This document shows, in pieces, positions 14,712-23,491 of a stretch of 25,935 nt of DNA. Position 1 is the stretch's first letter. Each line of letters opens with the position of its first letter. The position numbers and the translations under genes are program-made. The stretch is from positions 41,375 to 67,309 of the forward strand of contig DJWK01000017.1 of NCBI GenBank assembly GCA_002441555.1. Direction: 5' to 3'. The notes beneath the pieces are model-generated. The model had not been told where the DNA came from. It did not search any database and worked only from the letters and a program-made list of their open reading frames with translations. The DNA comes from Thermodesulfobacteriaceae bacterium UBA6232 (lineage in GTDB: Bacteria > Desulfobacterota > Thermodesulfobacteria > Thermodesulfobacteriales > Thermodesulfobacteriaceae).

Positions 14712-15452
14712 CTATAACGGAACTTCTCTGTCAAGGTCCCTTCCGAGATAGGCTCTCTGAATTTCTGGATTTTCCATAGCACTTTTGCTATCTCCTTCAA
14801 AAATAATCTTACCGGTTTCAAGCACATAAACTCTGTCTGAAATTTTAAGAGAAAGTTTGGCATTCTGTTCCACAAGGAGAACACTCATATTATAAAGTTC
14901 TCTCAACTTTTTTATGTGCTGAAAGATTTCAAGTACAAGATTAGGAGCAATTCCCATAGATGGTTCATCAAGGAGCAAAAGCTTTGGTTTAGCCATAAGG
15001 GCTCTTGCTATGGCAAGGATTTGCTGTTGACCTCCTGAAAGGATTCCTGCAAGTTGATGCCGCTTTTCTGCAAGAACGGGAAAAAGCCCATAAATTTCCT
15101 CAAGAAGGGCTTTAACTTCGCCTTTATGATTAAAATTATACCAGCTATAAGCTCCAAGCAATAAGTTATCTTCAACAGTAAGAGGTTTAAAGATTCCTTT
15201 GCCCTCGGGAACAAGAGAAAGACCTAATCTTACTCTCTTTTCAACAGGTAAAGAATTAATTTCTCTTCCTTGAAAAAGGATTGAACCAGACGCCATTTTT
15301 ACAAGGCCTATAATTGACTTTAAAAGTGTGCTTTTTCCTGCACCGTTTGCTCCAAGAATGGCTACAATTTCACCTTCATTTACATGAAGGGTTACCTTTT
15401 TTAAAATGTGAAGACTTCCATAATAAACATCAAGGCCCCTGAGAATTAACAT
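14712..15452 (-). CDS. livF: Branched-chain amino acid-type ABC transporter ATP-binding protein LivF
   Basis: This is one of the two ATPases that drive a high-affinity importer for branched-chain amino acids, amides or carboxylic acids. The 246 residues carry Walker A GANGAGKS (34-41), the ABC signature LSGGQQQ (138-144), Walker B LLLLDEP ending at 164, and the switch His replaced in the usual LivF way (LLVEQNAKL). The VPEGKGIF motif in the middle is characteristic of LivF. The ATG shares one base with the livG stop (TAATG). Confidence 0.96.
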   Translation of the reverse strand: MLILRGLDVYYGSLHILKKVTLHVNEGEIVAILGANGAGKSTLLKSIIGLVKMASGSILFQGREINSLPVEKRVRLGLSLVPEGKGIFKPLTVEDNLLLGAYSWYNFNHKGEVKALLEEIYGLFPVLAEKRHQLAGILSGGQQQILAIARALMAKPKLLLLDEPSMGIAPNLVLEIFQHIKKLRELYNMSVLLVEQNAKLSLKISDRVYVLETGKIIFEGDSKSAMENPEIQRAYLGRDLDREVPL

Positions 15453-16219
15453 TACAACTCCTCACCCAGGTAGGCTTTTATAACCTTGGAATCCTTTTGG
15501 ATTTGTAAAGGAGTTCCCTCCGAAAGGACCTCACCAAAGTTTAAGACTGTAATAACATCACTTATTCTCATAACAAGTTCCATGTCGTGTTCCACTATGA
15601 GTATAGTAACATCCAAATTTTTTTTAATTTGAGTCAAGATTAATCCAAGTTCCTTGGTTTCTCTGGTATTAAGACCTGCTGCGGGTTCATCAAGGAGAAG
15701 AAGTTTGGGCTTTAAGGCAAGGGCTCTACATATTTCTAGTAGTTTTTGTTCACCTGCAGGAAGATTTTTGGCAAGTTCTAAAGCTTTGTGAGAAAGACCC
15801 ACTATTTGAAGAAGTGAAAAGGCCTCCTTTTCAAGCTCCCTCTCAAAGGGATTAAAGCTTTTTCCTAGGAAAAAACTTTTTAGAAGACCCCAGGAAGATT
15901 TTGCAAAGAGAGCCACTTTTATGTTTTCCAAAACAGTAAGATCTCCGAAGATTTCAAGGAGTTGAAAGGTTCTTCCTAGTCCAAGCTGGGCTCGTTTCTC
16001 TACAGAGAGATGATTTATTTTTTTACCTTCAAAGAAGATTTCACCTTCCGTTGGGGATTCAAGACCATTAATGATGTTAAGAAGTGTTGTTTTCCCAGCT
16101 CCATTGGGGCCAATGAGGGCATGAATGGTTCCCTTCTTTACAGAAAGATTTACTCCTTTTAAGGCTTCAAAACCACCAAATTTTTTACTGAGATTTTTTA
16201 CTTCCAGAATAACTTCCAT
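15452..16219 (-). CDS. livG: Branched-chain amino acid-type ABC transporter ATP-binding protein LivG
   Basis: This is the partner ATPase of LivF on the cytoplasmic face of the importer. The 255 residues show Walker A GPNGAGKT (37-44), the LivG-typical GRTFQLLEIF stretch (82-91), Walker B LLLLDEPAAGLN and IVEHDMELVM. The ABC signature is LPAGEQ (153-158) in place of LSYGQQ; this substitution pattern occurs in LivG-type proteins. The ATG at 16219 has AGAGG upstream and lies inside livM, giving a 35-nt overlap. The start fits the family because the first residues lead straight into the conserved LEVKNLSKKFGG. Confidence 0.95.
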   Translation of the reverse strand: MEVILEVKNLSKKFGGFEALKGVNLSVKKGTIHALIGPNGAGKTTLLNIINGLESPTEGEIFFEGKKINHLSVEKRAQLGLGRTFQLLEIFGDLTVLENIKVALFAKSSWGLLKSFFLGKSFNPFERELEKEAFSLLQIVGLSHKALELAKNLPAGEQKLLEICRALALKPKLLLLDEPAAGLNTRETKELGLILTQIKKNLDVTILIVEHDMELVMRISDVITVLNFGEVLSEGTPLQIQKDSKVIKAYLGEEL

Positions 16220-17141
16220 AAATTAACCTCTCAAAGGGATAAACAAGGCCTTTTCTAAAGAATAAGAGCCCAAGGGTTAAGATCGTGCCGTATATGAGAA
16301 TATCGTATTCTTTAAAAACACGAAGGATTTCTGGAAGGAAGGTGATAAAAAGGGCTCCAAGAATAGCACCCCAGAGGTTATGCAGGCCTCCAATCATAAC
16401 CATCATGAGGATTAAGATGGAGTAGAATACCGAAAAGGTGGCTGGACTTAAAAAAGTCACATAATGGGCATAAAGGGCCCCTGAAAGTGCTGTTATGAAA
16501 GCGCTTAAAGCAAAGATTTTTAATTTAAGGGTAAAGAGATTTATACCTAGGGTTTTTAAGGCAATTTCACTGTTGTGAAGGGCTTTAAGGGTTTTCCCAT
16601 AGGTTGATTTTGAAAGATTCAATGAAAAAACAAAAAAGATGAAAAAAAGAGACCAGATCAAGATTAAATAAGCTTGGGAGGAGGACAAAACAAAAGATCC
16701 AAGAGAAATTCTTGGGATATTACCAAAGCCAGAAGGACCACCTGGGCCCCATTCATTCAAAAGAAGATAAACAATCTCTCCGAAGGCAAGGGTTGCTACA
16801 GCCAAATAATGGCCTTTAAGCCTTAAAGCTGGAATAGCAAGAAAAATGGAAAAAAGAGAGGCAATTCCTGCAGAAAGGAGGATGCTTAGAATCACAGGGA
16901 TTTTAAGATGAAGAAAGAAAATAGCAGAAAGATAAGCCCCAAGTCCGTAAAAGCCATTGTGACCAAGGGATATCTGACCTGCAAGCCCCATAAGTAATGA
17001 AAGGGAAAGAGCCGAAAGGGCATTGAGCCCTGCAAAAGTTAATACCGTCATTAAGTAGGGGTCTCCACTTAAAATTCCTATTAATATTAAGGCAGAACAG
17101 AGAAAGAAACTTCCCAGATAGGGATTTAAAAAATTTTTCAT
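16185..17141 (-). CDS. livM: Branched-chain amino acid-type ABC transporter permease LivM
   Basis: This inner-membrane permease forms the translocation path together with LivH. The 318-residue hydrophobic protein carries the LivM signature NALSALSLSLLMGLAGQISLGHNGFYGLGAY (read in part here: GLAGQISLGHNGFYGLGAY) and the cytoplasmic LRLKGHYLAVATLAFGEI loop that docks the ATPases, plus a GGLHNLWGAILGA repeat near the end. Start and stop overlap neighbours: ATGA with livH and 35 nt with livG, so the genes are translationally coupled. Confidence 0.95.
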   Translation of the reverse strand: MKNFLNPYLGSFFLCSALILIGILSGDPYLMTVLTFAGLNALSALSLSLLMGLAGQISLGHNGFYGLGAYLSAIFFLHLKIPVILSILLSAGIASLFSIFLAIPALRLKGHYLAVATLAFGEIVYLLLNEWGPGGPSGFGNIPRISLGSFVLSSSQAYLILIWSLFFIFFVFSLNLSKSTYGKTLKALHNSEIALKTLGINLFTLKLKIFALSAFITALSGALYAHYVTFLSPATFSVFYSILILMMVMIGGLHNLWGAILGALFITFLPEILRVFKEYDILIYGTILTLGLLFFRKGLVYPFERLIYGSYSGSKKSQ

Positions 17142-18025
17142 AATTTTTTAAGTCTTACTTCCTCTTCTTTTTGGAAAAGTCCTGCCGGTTTAAGAAGGAG
17201 CATTATGAGAAGTAATACCAAGGAAATGGCATCTTTGAGTCCTGAATGGATATAACCAGCAACGAGATTTTCAGCAATTCCAAGGATAAATCCACCTGCT
17301 ATGGCACCCCAGATACTTCCAAGGCCTCCAAGAATAGAGGCTGTAAAGGCTTTAATAGTGAGAATGGCACCCCTGTCATATTCCATGAAGGTTATGGGTG
17401 TTATTAAAATTCCTGCAAGTGCAGCAAAAATACCGCTTAATACGAAGGAGAGCATTACCATTCTTGATATATTTATTCCCATAAGTTGGGCTGCTACCTG
17501 ATCAAAAGCACAGGCTTTCATTGCTTTTCCAAGAATGGTTTTATTGAAAAAGAAGTATAAAAAAATCATAGTCAGCAGAATAAAAGCCAAAATCACAAGA
17601 ACCTGTTTTTGGATCACAGCCCCGCCTAAAAGAATAGGCATACCTTCAAGGAGTGGAGGATAACCATAGGGATCTTTTCCAAAAATAAACATAAGAAGAC
17701 CCTTCAATAAAATGGAAAAGGCAATGGTTATAAGAATAAGTAGGAGGGGATCTCCAGTTTTGAGAAGGGGTTTAATGGTAAGTCTTTCCATAAGAAAAGC
17801 AAAGATTCCCGCAGTCAAAAGGGTTAAAAAGAAGGATATATAATAGGGAAGCTCCATTTTTTGAAAAAAGAGCCACATGAAAAGTCCGCCGAGGACAACG
17901 AATTCACCCTGGGCAAGATTGAGAATGGAAGTGGTATTATAAACTATGTTAAAACCGAGGGCGATGAGGGCATAAATAGCCCCCACCGTAACCCCTGAGA
18001 GAAAAAACTGGAGAAAAATTTCCAT
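17138..18025 (-). CDS. livH: Branched-chain amino acid-type ABC transporter permease LivH
   Basis: This is the second permease of the importer. The 295 residues have about eight hydrophobic segments. They include GVTVGAIYALIALGFNIVYN and LNLAQGEFVVLGG at the N-terminus, the ATPase-docking loop around KACAFDQVAAQLMGIN, and the AFTASILGGLGSIWGAIAGG end typical of LivH. It starts 3 nt after livK and overlaps livM by 4 nt (ATGA). Confidence 0.95.
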   Translation of the reverse strand: MEIFLQFFLSGVTVGAIYALIALGFNIVYNTTSILNLAQGEFVVLGGLFMWLFFQKMELPYYISFFLTLLTAGIFAFLMERLTIKPLLKTGDPLLLILITIAFSILLKGLLMFIFGKDPYGYPPLLEGMPILLGGAVIQKQVLVILAFILLTMIFLYFFFNKTILGKAMKACAFDQVAAQLMGINISRMVMLSFVLSGIFAALAGILITPITFMEYDRGAILTIKAFTASILGGLGSIWGAIAGGFILGIAENLVAGYIHSGLKDAISLVLLLIMLLLKPAGLFQKEEEVRLKKL

Positions 18026-18028
18026 TCT

Positions 18029-19180
18029 TTATTTCAATATCTCCCAGTCCCCGTTTTTGACAATTACCATCTCAAAGGATGAGGCGTCAAGTCCGCAGTG
18101 GTCATTGGGGCTCATGTTGAAAATTCCTGTAACACCTGGCCAGTTTTTGATTTTATTTTCAATATAATCCCTTATTTTTGCAGGATCTGGGCCAACCTTT
18201 TTCAAGGCCCCAACAACCATCATAAAGGCATCATGGGCATGGCCTCCAAAGGTTCCGGGTTCGGATTTATATCTTTGATAATAGGCCTGATAATATTTTT
18301 TAAGCACCGGTTTTTGAGGGTGTTTGTCAGAAACTTTTTCCCAGACAACTATTCTTCCCAGAGGAGCTATAACTCCTTCTGCGGAAGGTCCGGCAAGTTG
18401 AAGATTTTTTTTGCTTCCCCAACCGTGGGACTGAAATAGTGGAATTCCCAATTTTAGGGAAGCCCAGTTTTTAACCACAATAATCTGTTCAGGCCCAACG
18501 GACCAGTTGATAATGGCCTCTGCACCAGCACTTTTGGCTTTTAGAAGTTGCACCGTCATATCAGAATCTTTGGGTTTATATCTTTCATCGGCTACAATCT
18601 TTATGCCATATTGGGGTGCAAGTTCAAGAAGGGCCTTTCTTCCCTGATCACCAAAGCCTGTTGTAATGGAGAGAATTCCCACTTTTTTTATGCCCTTTTT
18701 CTTTAAATATTGATAAATGGCTTCAACAGCAGATCTATCATACTGAGCGGTTTTAAAAATCCAGTATCTTTCTTTAACAGGCTGAGTGATACCCGTTCCT
18801 GCTGCAAGGGAAACCATGGGAATTTTAGCCTGGGTAACAATGGGAATAACTGCCATGCTTTCTCCTGTGGTTGAAGGCCCGATAATGGCAACCACCTTAT
18901 CCTTTTCAATAAGCTTCCTTGCAGAAAGAACCGCCTGGGTTTCTTCACTCTTTGAATCTTCAATAATCACTTGAAGAGGCCTTCCATTAATTCCTCCCTT
19001 TTTGTTGATTTCTTCAGCAAGCATAAGAATGGTATTTTTTTCGGGTTCGCCAATGAAGGAGGCAGGCCCGGTTATGCTGAGAATAGCTCCTATTTTTATG
19101 GGCTCTTTGGCAAAACTATTTCCTGATAAAAAAGCAACAACCAAAAATATAAGAAAAGTTAAAAACCGGATGGAAAACAT
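18029..19180 (-). CDS. livK: Periplasmic substrate-binding protein of the liv-type ABC transporter (LivK-like)
   Basis: This is the type I periplasmic binding protein that captures the substrate and delivers it to LivHM. The 383-residue precursor has a signal peptide (hydrophobic 8-19, cleavage after SFA at residue 24). The mature part begins PIKIGAILSITGPASFIGEPEKN, the normal Leu/Ile/Val-binding fold entry. The hinge and ligand blocks AIIGPSTTGESMAVIPI and the GGHAHDAF helix are visible. The ATG has a near-perfect AAGGAGG Shine-Dalgarno. As first gene of the cluster it probably sits directly behind the promoter. Many such proteins bind aromatic acids, amides or urea rather than leucine, and the neighbouring acyl-CoA ligase makes a carboxylate or aromatic ligand plausible. 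Confidence 0.92.
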   Translation of the reverse strand: MFSIRFLTFLIFLVVAFLSGNSFAKEPIKIGAILSITGPASFIGEPEKNTILMLAEEINKKGGINGRPLQVIIEDSKSEETQAVLSARKLIEKDKVVAIIGPSTTGESMAVIPIVTQAKIPMVSLAAGTGITQPVKERYWIFKTAQYDRSAVEAIYQYLKKKGIKKVGILSITTGFGDQGRKALLELAPQYGIKIVADERYKPKDSDMTVQLLKAKSAGAEAIINWSVGPEQIIVVKNWASLKLGIPLFQSHGWGSKKNLQLAGPSAEGVIAPLGRIVVWEKVSDKHPQKPVLKKYYQAYYQRYKSEPGTFGGHAHDAFMMVVGALKKVGPDPAKIRDYIENKIKNWPGVTGIFNMSPNDHCGLDASSFEMVIVKNGDWEILK

Positions 19181-19209
19181 TGTCCACCTCCTTTAAATTG
19201 GTTTGATAT

Positions 19210-19244
19210 TTGATTATCCTTAATCAAAAATCTTAAAAAGTCAA
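19210..19244 (-). promoter_or_regulatory. Candidate promoter/operator of the livKHMGF operon
   Basis: A -35-like TTGACT lies at 19244-19239 (minus strand). Overlapping the expected -10 position is a perfect inverted repeat TTGATTA-4 nt-TAATCAA (19210-19227). The -10 itself is not clear: GATAAT is present but 20 nt from the -35. The palindrome ends about 30 nt before the livK start codon, a typical place for a repressor or activator site. Confidence 0.35.
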
Positions 19245-19256
19245 TTCTTTGAAGAA

Positions 19257-20639
19257 TTATGCTTCTTTTCTCAACCTTACCGCAAAAAAGCCGTCAAGAT
19301 TGTGAATGTGGGGATAGGTTTTGAGATATTTATCCTCTTCAACAAGAACGCTTGCTTGATCTCCGCAAAATTTTTCAAGAAGGGGTAAAGGATTTTCAAG
19401 CTTGAATTCGTGGTGTTTTTCAAGAAATTTCTGGATTACTTCTTCATTTTCTTCCGGCTCAAGACTGCAAGTGGCATAAACAAGGATTCCCCCTTTTTTC
19501 AAATAGGGAGCTACTCCTTCAAGCAAACGGAGTTGCCTTGCTGGAATTTCTTCAAAATCCTTTTCAGATCTTGCCCACTTTATATCAGGGTGTTTTCTTA
19601 TAACCCCTGTTCCCGTACAGGGAGCGTCAATGAGAATTCTGTCAAAGGGTTTGGGATTTAGTTCTTTAAGTTTTTCAACCACATCTCCCACAAAAACTTG
19701 AGGTTCCCTTAGGCCAAGTCTTTTAAAATTCTCTTTCAATTTTTCCAGCCTCCAATCATAAAGATCAAAGGCCCAGATTTTGGCTTTATCCTCTGTTAAT
19801 TCCGCTATATGAGTGGTTTTTCCGCCAACTCCTGCGCAGGCATCAAGGATTTTTTCTCCAGGTTTGGGATTTAAAAGTAAAGTTACAAGTTGACTTGCTG
19901 AATCTTGGACACTGAACCATCCGAAATGAAAGGCCTTAAGCTCAGTGATTTTCCCCCTGTAATCTTTAAGAACAATTCCATAAGGACTGTAAGGGCAGGC
20001 CTCAGCTTGAGGAACCTCTTCCTTTCTCAAAAATTCAAGGAAATTGTCTCTCGTAACCTTAAGGGGATTTACCCTTATTACAAGAGGAGGCCTTTCATTG
20101 CTTGCTTTGAGAAGTTTTTCAAGATTTTCATATCCCCATCTCTTAAACCACCTTATTACCAGCCATTCCGGAAAGGAATATTTAATGGAAAGATACAAAA
20201 GAGGATGTTCCTTTGGGGGTTCAGGAAGATTTTCCTTATTTTGTGCCATGGCCCTAAGCACCGCATTTACAAAGCCTCTAATCCAGGTTCCTCTTCCCCT
20301 TCGCAAAAGAATTTTAAGTGTTTCTGAAATGGCCGCTCTTTCGGGAATTTTGGTAAAAAGTATCTGGTAAGCTCCAAGTCTTAGCGCATTTTTTACCTCA
20401 AGGTCCATTTCATCAAGGGGAATCGATGAGAACCGGCCAATAAGAAAGTCTAAATAATAGAGGTGCCTTATAACACCATTTACAAGCTCCCCCACAAGGG
20501 CTCTATCCCTTTCATCGGGAAGAACACTTTTCGTTAAAATCTGAGAAAGGATTTCATCAAGAAGGGGTTTTCCCTTTTCCCAGCGCAGAAGAATCTTTAA
20601 AGCCACAGCACGGGGATTGGTTTTCGGAAGCTTTCCCAT
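19257..20639 (-). CDS. rsmB: 16S rRNA (cytosine-967 C5)-methyltransferase RsmB
   Basis: RsmB methylates C967 of 16S rRNA using S-adenosylmethionine. The 460 residues show an N-terminal NusB-like RNA-binding domain (NPRAVALKILLRW at 8-20; ELVNGVIRH; RAAISETLKIL) and a C-terminal Rossmann methyltransferase. The latter has the SAM motif LDACAGVGGKTTH (265-277), the DAPCTGTGVIRKHPDIKW block with Cys341, and the catalytic Cys391 in YATCSLEPEENE. Both cysteines typical of m5C RNA methyltransferases are therefore present. The ATG has AAGGAG, 9 nt upstream, that overlaps the uvrB stop region. It is 12 nt downstream of uvrB and 76 nt upstream of livK. Confidence 0.95.
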   Translation of the reverse strand: MGKLPKTNPRAVALKILLRWEKGKPLLDEILSQILTKSVLPDERDRALVGELVNGVIRHLYYLDFLIGRFSSIPLDEMDLEVKNALRLGAYQILFTKIPERAAISETLKILLRRGRGTWIRGFVNAVLRAMAQNKENLPEPPKEHPLLYLSIKYSFPEWLVIRWFKRWGYENLEKLLKASNERPPLVIRVNPLKVTRDNFLEFLRKEEVPQAEACPYSPYGIVLKDYRGKITELKAFHFGWFSVQDSASQLVTLLLNPKPGEKILDACAGVGGKTTHIAELTEDKAKIWAFDLYDWRLEKLKENFKRLGLREPQVFVGDVVEKLKELNPKPFDRILIDAPCTGTGVIRKHPDIKWARSEKDFEEIPARQLRLLEGVAPYLKKGGILVYATCSLEPEENEEVIQKFLEKHHEFKLENPLPLLEKFCGDQASVLVEEDKYLKTYPHIHNLDGFFAVRLRKEA

Positions 20640-20651
20640 AATAAGTTCTCC

Positions 20652-22670
20652 TTAAGCCCACTTAAGGGCAAGCTGTTTTAAACTGAATAGGCGATCTCTC
20701 AAAATGGCTGCCCTTTCAAATTCGTAATTTTTGGCAGCCTCTTTCATCTCCTTTTCCACCCTCTCAATTTCTGCTCTCAATTCTTCAAGACTCTGAAAGG
20801 CCTCTTCAATCTCAATCACCCTTTCAAGATCCACATAATCAGCCTCAACCATTTTCATAAGTGGATCTTCAAGGGATTTGACAATGGTTTGGGGAGTGAT
20901 TCCGTGTTTTTTATTGTATTCTTCCTGAATTTTTCTTCTCCTTTCTGTTTCAGCAATGGCCTTTTCCATAGCAGGAGTAATCCTTTCAGCATAAAGAATT
21001 GCCATACCATTCACATTTCTGGCTGCCCTTCCCATGGTTTGAATAAGGCTTCTTTCAGATCTCAAAAAACCTTCTTTATCTGCATCAAGAATGGCAACAA
21101 GGCTTACCTCAGGAATGTCAAGCCCCTCTCTTAGAAGGTTTATGCCTATTAGCACATCATAAACTCCCCTTCGCAGGTCTCTTATAATTCTTGCCCTTTC
21201 AATAGTTTTAAGATCAGAGTGAAGATAACAGGCCTTTATACCCAGTTCCTTGTAATAATCAGTCAATTCTTCAGCCATTCTTTTGGTTAAGGTGCAAACA
21301 AGAACCCTTTCACCTTTTTCAATTCTTTTTTTAATTTCAAAGTAAAGGTCTTCCACTTGATTGTTTGAGGGTCTTACCTCAATTTTGGGATCAAGAAGCC
21401 CTGTGGGTCTTATGATTTGCTCAACGATTCTGCCTTCTGCTTTCTCAATTTCATAATCCCCAGGGGTTGCAGAAACATATATTACCTGATTAACTCTTTC
21501 TTCAAATTCTTCAAAGGTTAAAGGCCGATTATCAAGCGCTGAAGGGAGACGAAATCCGTATTCAACGAGTTTTTCTTTTCTTGAACGGTCTCCCCTATAC
21601 ATCCCTCTTAATTGAGGGATGGTGATATGGCTTTCGTCAATAAAGAGGAGGAAGTCATCGGGAAAATAATCAAGAAGGGTATAGGGAGGTTCTCCTGGTT
21701 TTCTCCCGTCAAGATATCTGCTGTAATTTTCAATGCCCTTGCAGTATCCGGTTTCCTCAAGCATTTCAAGGTCATAAAGGGTTCTCTTTTCAAGTCTTTC
21801 GGCAAAGAGATAAAGACCCTGACTTTTAAAATATTCCACTCTTTCTTTCAATTCTTTTTTTATTTCCTGAATTATTCTTGAAAGATTGCTTTCAGAGGTT
21901 ACATAATGACTTGCAGGAAAGATGAGCACATTCTGAACCTTACCAAGAACTTTACCTCTAAAGGGATCAATTATCTTTATGTCTTCAATTTCAGAACCGA
22001 GAAGGGATATTCTTACAGCCCTTTTTTCTTCATTGGCTGGAAAAATTTCAATGAGATCCCCTCTAACCCTGAAAGTTCCACGGGTGAAGTCCGTTTCAAC
22101 CCTTTCATAATGCATGGTAACAAGGGCCCTGATGAGTTCATCCCTTCTTATGCGGTGTCCTTTCTGGAGATACAGGTGTTTGGCAAAGTATTCATGAGGG
22201 GCACCAAGGCCATAAATGCAAGATACACTCGCTACCACAATCACATCCCTTCTTGTGAGAACCGAGGTTGTAGCTGAATGCCTCAAACGGTCAATAAAGT
22301 CATTTATGGAGGCATCCTTTTCAATGTAAGTGTCTGTTTTAGGCACATAGGCCTCAGGCTGATAATAATCGTAATAGGAAACAAAATATTCTACGGCATT
22401 TTCAGGAAAGAGTTTTCTAAATTCGTTATAAAGCTGGGCTGCAAGAGTTTTATTGGGGGCAATGATGAGGGTTGGTTTTTTGACCTTTGCAATAACATGG
22501 GCCATGGTGAAGGTTTTTCCGGAACCTGTAACTCCGAGCAATACCTGATGTTTAAGCCCCTTTTTAACTCCTTCAACAAGCTCGGCTATAGCCTTAGGCT
22601 GATCCCCTTTGGGCTCAAACTCAGCTTTAAGTCTAAAATCTGCCTCTTTTATGGGTATAAGAATCTCCAT
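20652..22670 (-). CDS. uvrB: Excinuclease ABC subunit B (UvrB)
   Basis: UvrB is the damage-verifying helicase-like core of nucleotide excision repair; it receives DNA from UvrA and then recruits UvrC. The 672 residues are full length. Visible parts are Walker A GVTGSGKT (46-53), the beta-hairpin region YYDYYQPEAYVP (99-110) that clamps DNA, the DESH box, the domain with LVEYGFRLPSALDNRPL, the SATPGDYE motif III, and LLREGLDIPEVSLVAILDADKEGF with QTMGRAARN (motifs V-VI). The C-terminal UVR coiled coil (LRAEIERVEKEM, FERAAILRD) contacts UvrC. The start ATG has only a weak Shine-Dalgarno. No LexA box was recognised in the 65-nt gap upstream. Confidence 0.97.
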   Translation of the reverse strand: MEILIPIKEADFRLKAEFEPKGDQPKAIAELVEGVKKGLKHQVLLGVTGSGKTFTMAHVIAKVKKPTLIIAPNKTLAAQLYNEFRKLFPENAVEYFVSYYDYYQPEAYVPKTDTYIEKDASINDFIDRLRHSATTSVLTRRDVIVVASVSCIYGLGAPHEYFAKHLYLQKGHRIRRDELIRALVTMHYERVETDFTRGTFRVRGDLIEIFPANEEKRAVRISLLGSEIEDIKIIDPFRGKVLGKVQNVLIFPASHYVTSESNLSRIIQEIKKELKERVEYFKSQGLYLFAERLEKRTLYDLEMLEETGYCKGIENYSRYLDGRKPGEPPYTLLDYFPDDFLLFIDESHITIPQLRGMYRGDRSRKEKLVEYGFRLPSALDNRPLTFEEFEERVNQVIYVSATPGDYEIEKAEGRIVEQIIRPTGLLDPKIEVRPSNNQVEDLYFEIKKRIEKGERVLVCTLTKRMAEELTDYYKELGIKACYLHSDLKTIERARIIRDLRRGVYDVLIGINLLREGLDIPEVSLVAILDADKEGFLRSERSLIQTMGRAARNVNGMAILYAERITPAMEKAIAETERRRKIQEEYNKKHGITPQTIVKSLEDPLMKMVEADYVDLERVIEIEEAFQSLEELRAEIERVEKEMKEAAKNYEFERAAILRDRLFSLKQLALKWA

Positions 22671-22735
22671 GGCACTTTAAATATAAGACATTTTTTAAAA
22701 AATTCTTTGAGATCTTAAGATTTATGATAAGCTTT

Positions 22736-23491
22736 TTATGGATTTAAATTCAAATATTTCGCCACTTCCTCGGAATAGTTTTTTCCTTTGTCTTTGTAAA
22801 TAAATAATGGGGGGAGAAGGCGGGTTTCTTCACGAGCTCCTTTTATGGCTTTTACAAGGACAAGCCTTGCTTCATCTTTAGGATAGGAATGAACAAGTCT
22901 TATAACCTTGGGTTCAAGTTTTACTTCTTTTAAGGAGTAAATTAACTCTGCAAAACGAAAAGCGGTAAAAATGAGATAAAACCTTCCGCTATTTTTGAGT
23001 AAAAAGCTTACCGCCTTTAAAAAGGCTTTGAGATCAAACTTTTCCTCCCTTCTTGCAATATTTTCCATCTCAAAAGGGCTTTTTCTTCCGCTTTCCCTTT
23101 TGAAATAGGGTGGATTTGAAAAAATCACATCAAAAAAGCCGGGTCTGAAAGGGGGCTTCAGGGCATCACCTTTTATAACCAAAGCCCTTTTTTCAAAGGA
23201 ATTTTTAGCTATTCCCAGAGTCAAAGCCTTAAGGTAAAGATCTTCTATTTCAAGGAGATAGATTTTGGCCCTGGGATATCTTAAAAGGGCAATGAAGCTT
23301 ATTACTCCTGTTCCAGCGCAAAGTTCGGCAATTCTTTCCCCGGGTTTGAGGGTAATAAAATTGGCCAAAAGGACGCTGTCAATTCCGAAGCGAAAGCCCC
23401 TTTTTGGCTGAAAGATTTTAAGCCTTCCCTTTAAAAAGGGGGTTTCCTCAAGGGGATTCCCGCTGAAGGCTTCCGTATTTTTGAAGGACAT
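22736..23491 (-). CDS. YfiC/TrmN6-like SAM-dependent N6-adenine RNA methyltransferase
   Basis: The 251-residue protein has the layout of the TrmN6 (YfiC) family, which in E. coli methylates A37 of tRNA1(Val). It has an N-terminal QPKRGFRFGIDSVLLANF block (about 28-45), the SAM motif ELCAGTGVI (56-64), an acidic E81 after the second strand, and the adenine-amino methyltransferase motif NPPY (126-129). The start at 23491 has AGAGG 9 nt upstream and overlaps the end of the nucleotidyltransferase gene by 44 nt. That overlap, plus tRNA-related function on both sides, supports a tRNA-maturation pair. The exact target base and RNA are not known in organisms outside enterics. Confidence 0.78.
   Translation of the reverse strand: MSFKNTEAFSGNPLEETPFLKGRLKIFQPKRGFRFGIDSVLLANFITLKPGERIAELCAGTGVISFIALLRYPRAKIYLLEIEDLYLKALTLGIAKNSFEKRALVIKGDALKPPFRPGFFDVIFSNPPYFKRESGRKSPFEMENIARREEKFDLKAFLKAVSFLLKNSGRFYLIFTAFRFAELIYSLKEVKLEPKVIRLVHSYPKDEARLVLVKAIKGAREETRLLPPLFIYKDKGKNYSEEVAKYLNLNP

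Noticed and set aside
18098..18439. 113-codon open frame opposite livK
   Set aside because: Antisense shadow of the binding-protein gene with no ribosome site.
19235..19258. Possible terminator after rsmB (AATTCT / AGAATT with a 4-nt loop and a T5 run)
   Set aside because: The stem is six mostly A-T pairs and would be unlikely to hold in a thermophile; it also overlaps the rsmB stop codon.
19905..20370. Open frames of 140 and 108 codons opposite rsmB
   Set aside because: They lie wholly antisense to the conserved RsmB methyltransferase and overlap each other in different frames; no start signals.
21906..22718. Two long plus-strand open frames (123 and 146 codons) opposite uvrB
   Set aside because: They are antisense shadows of a full-length, well-conserved uvrB; the translated sequences have no family resemblance.
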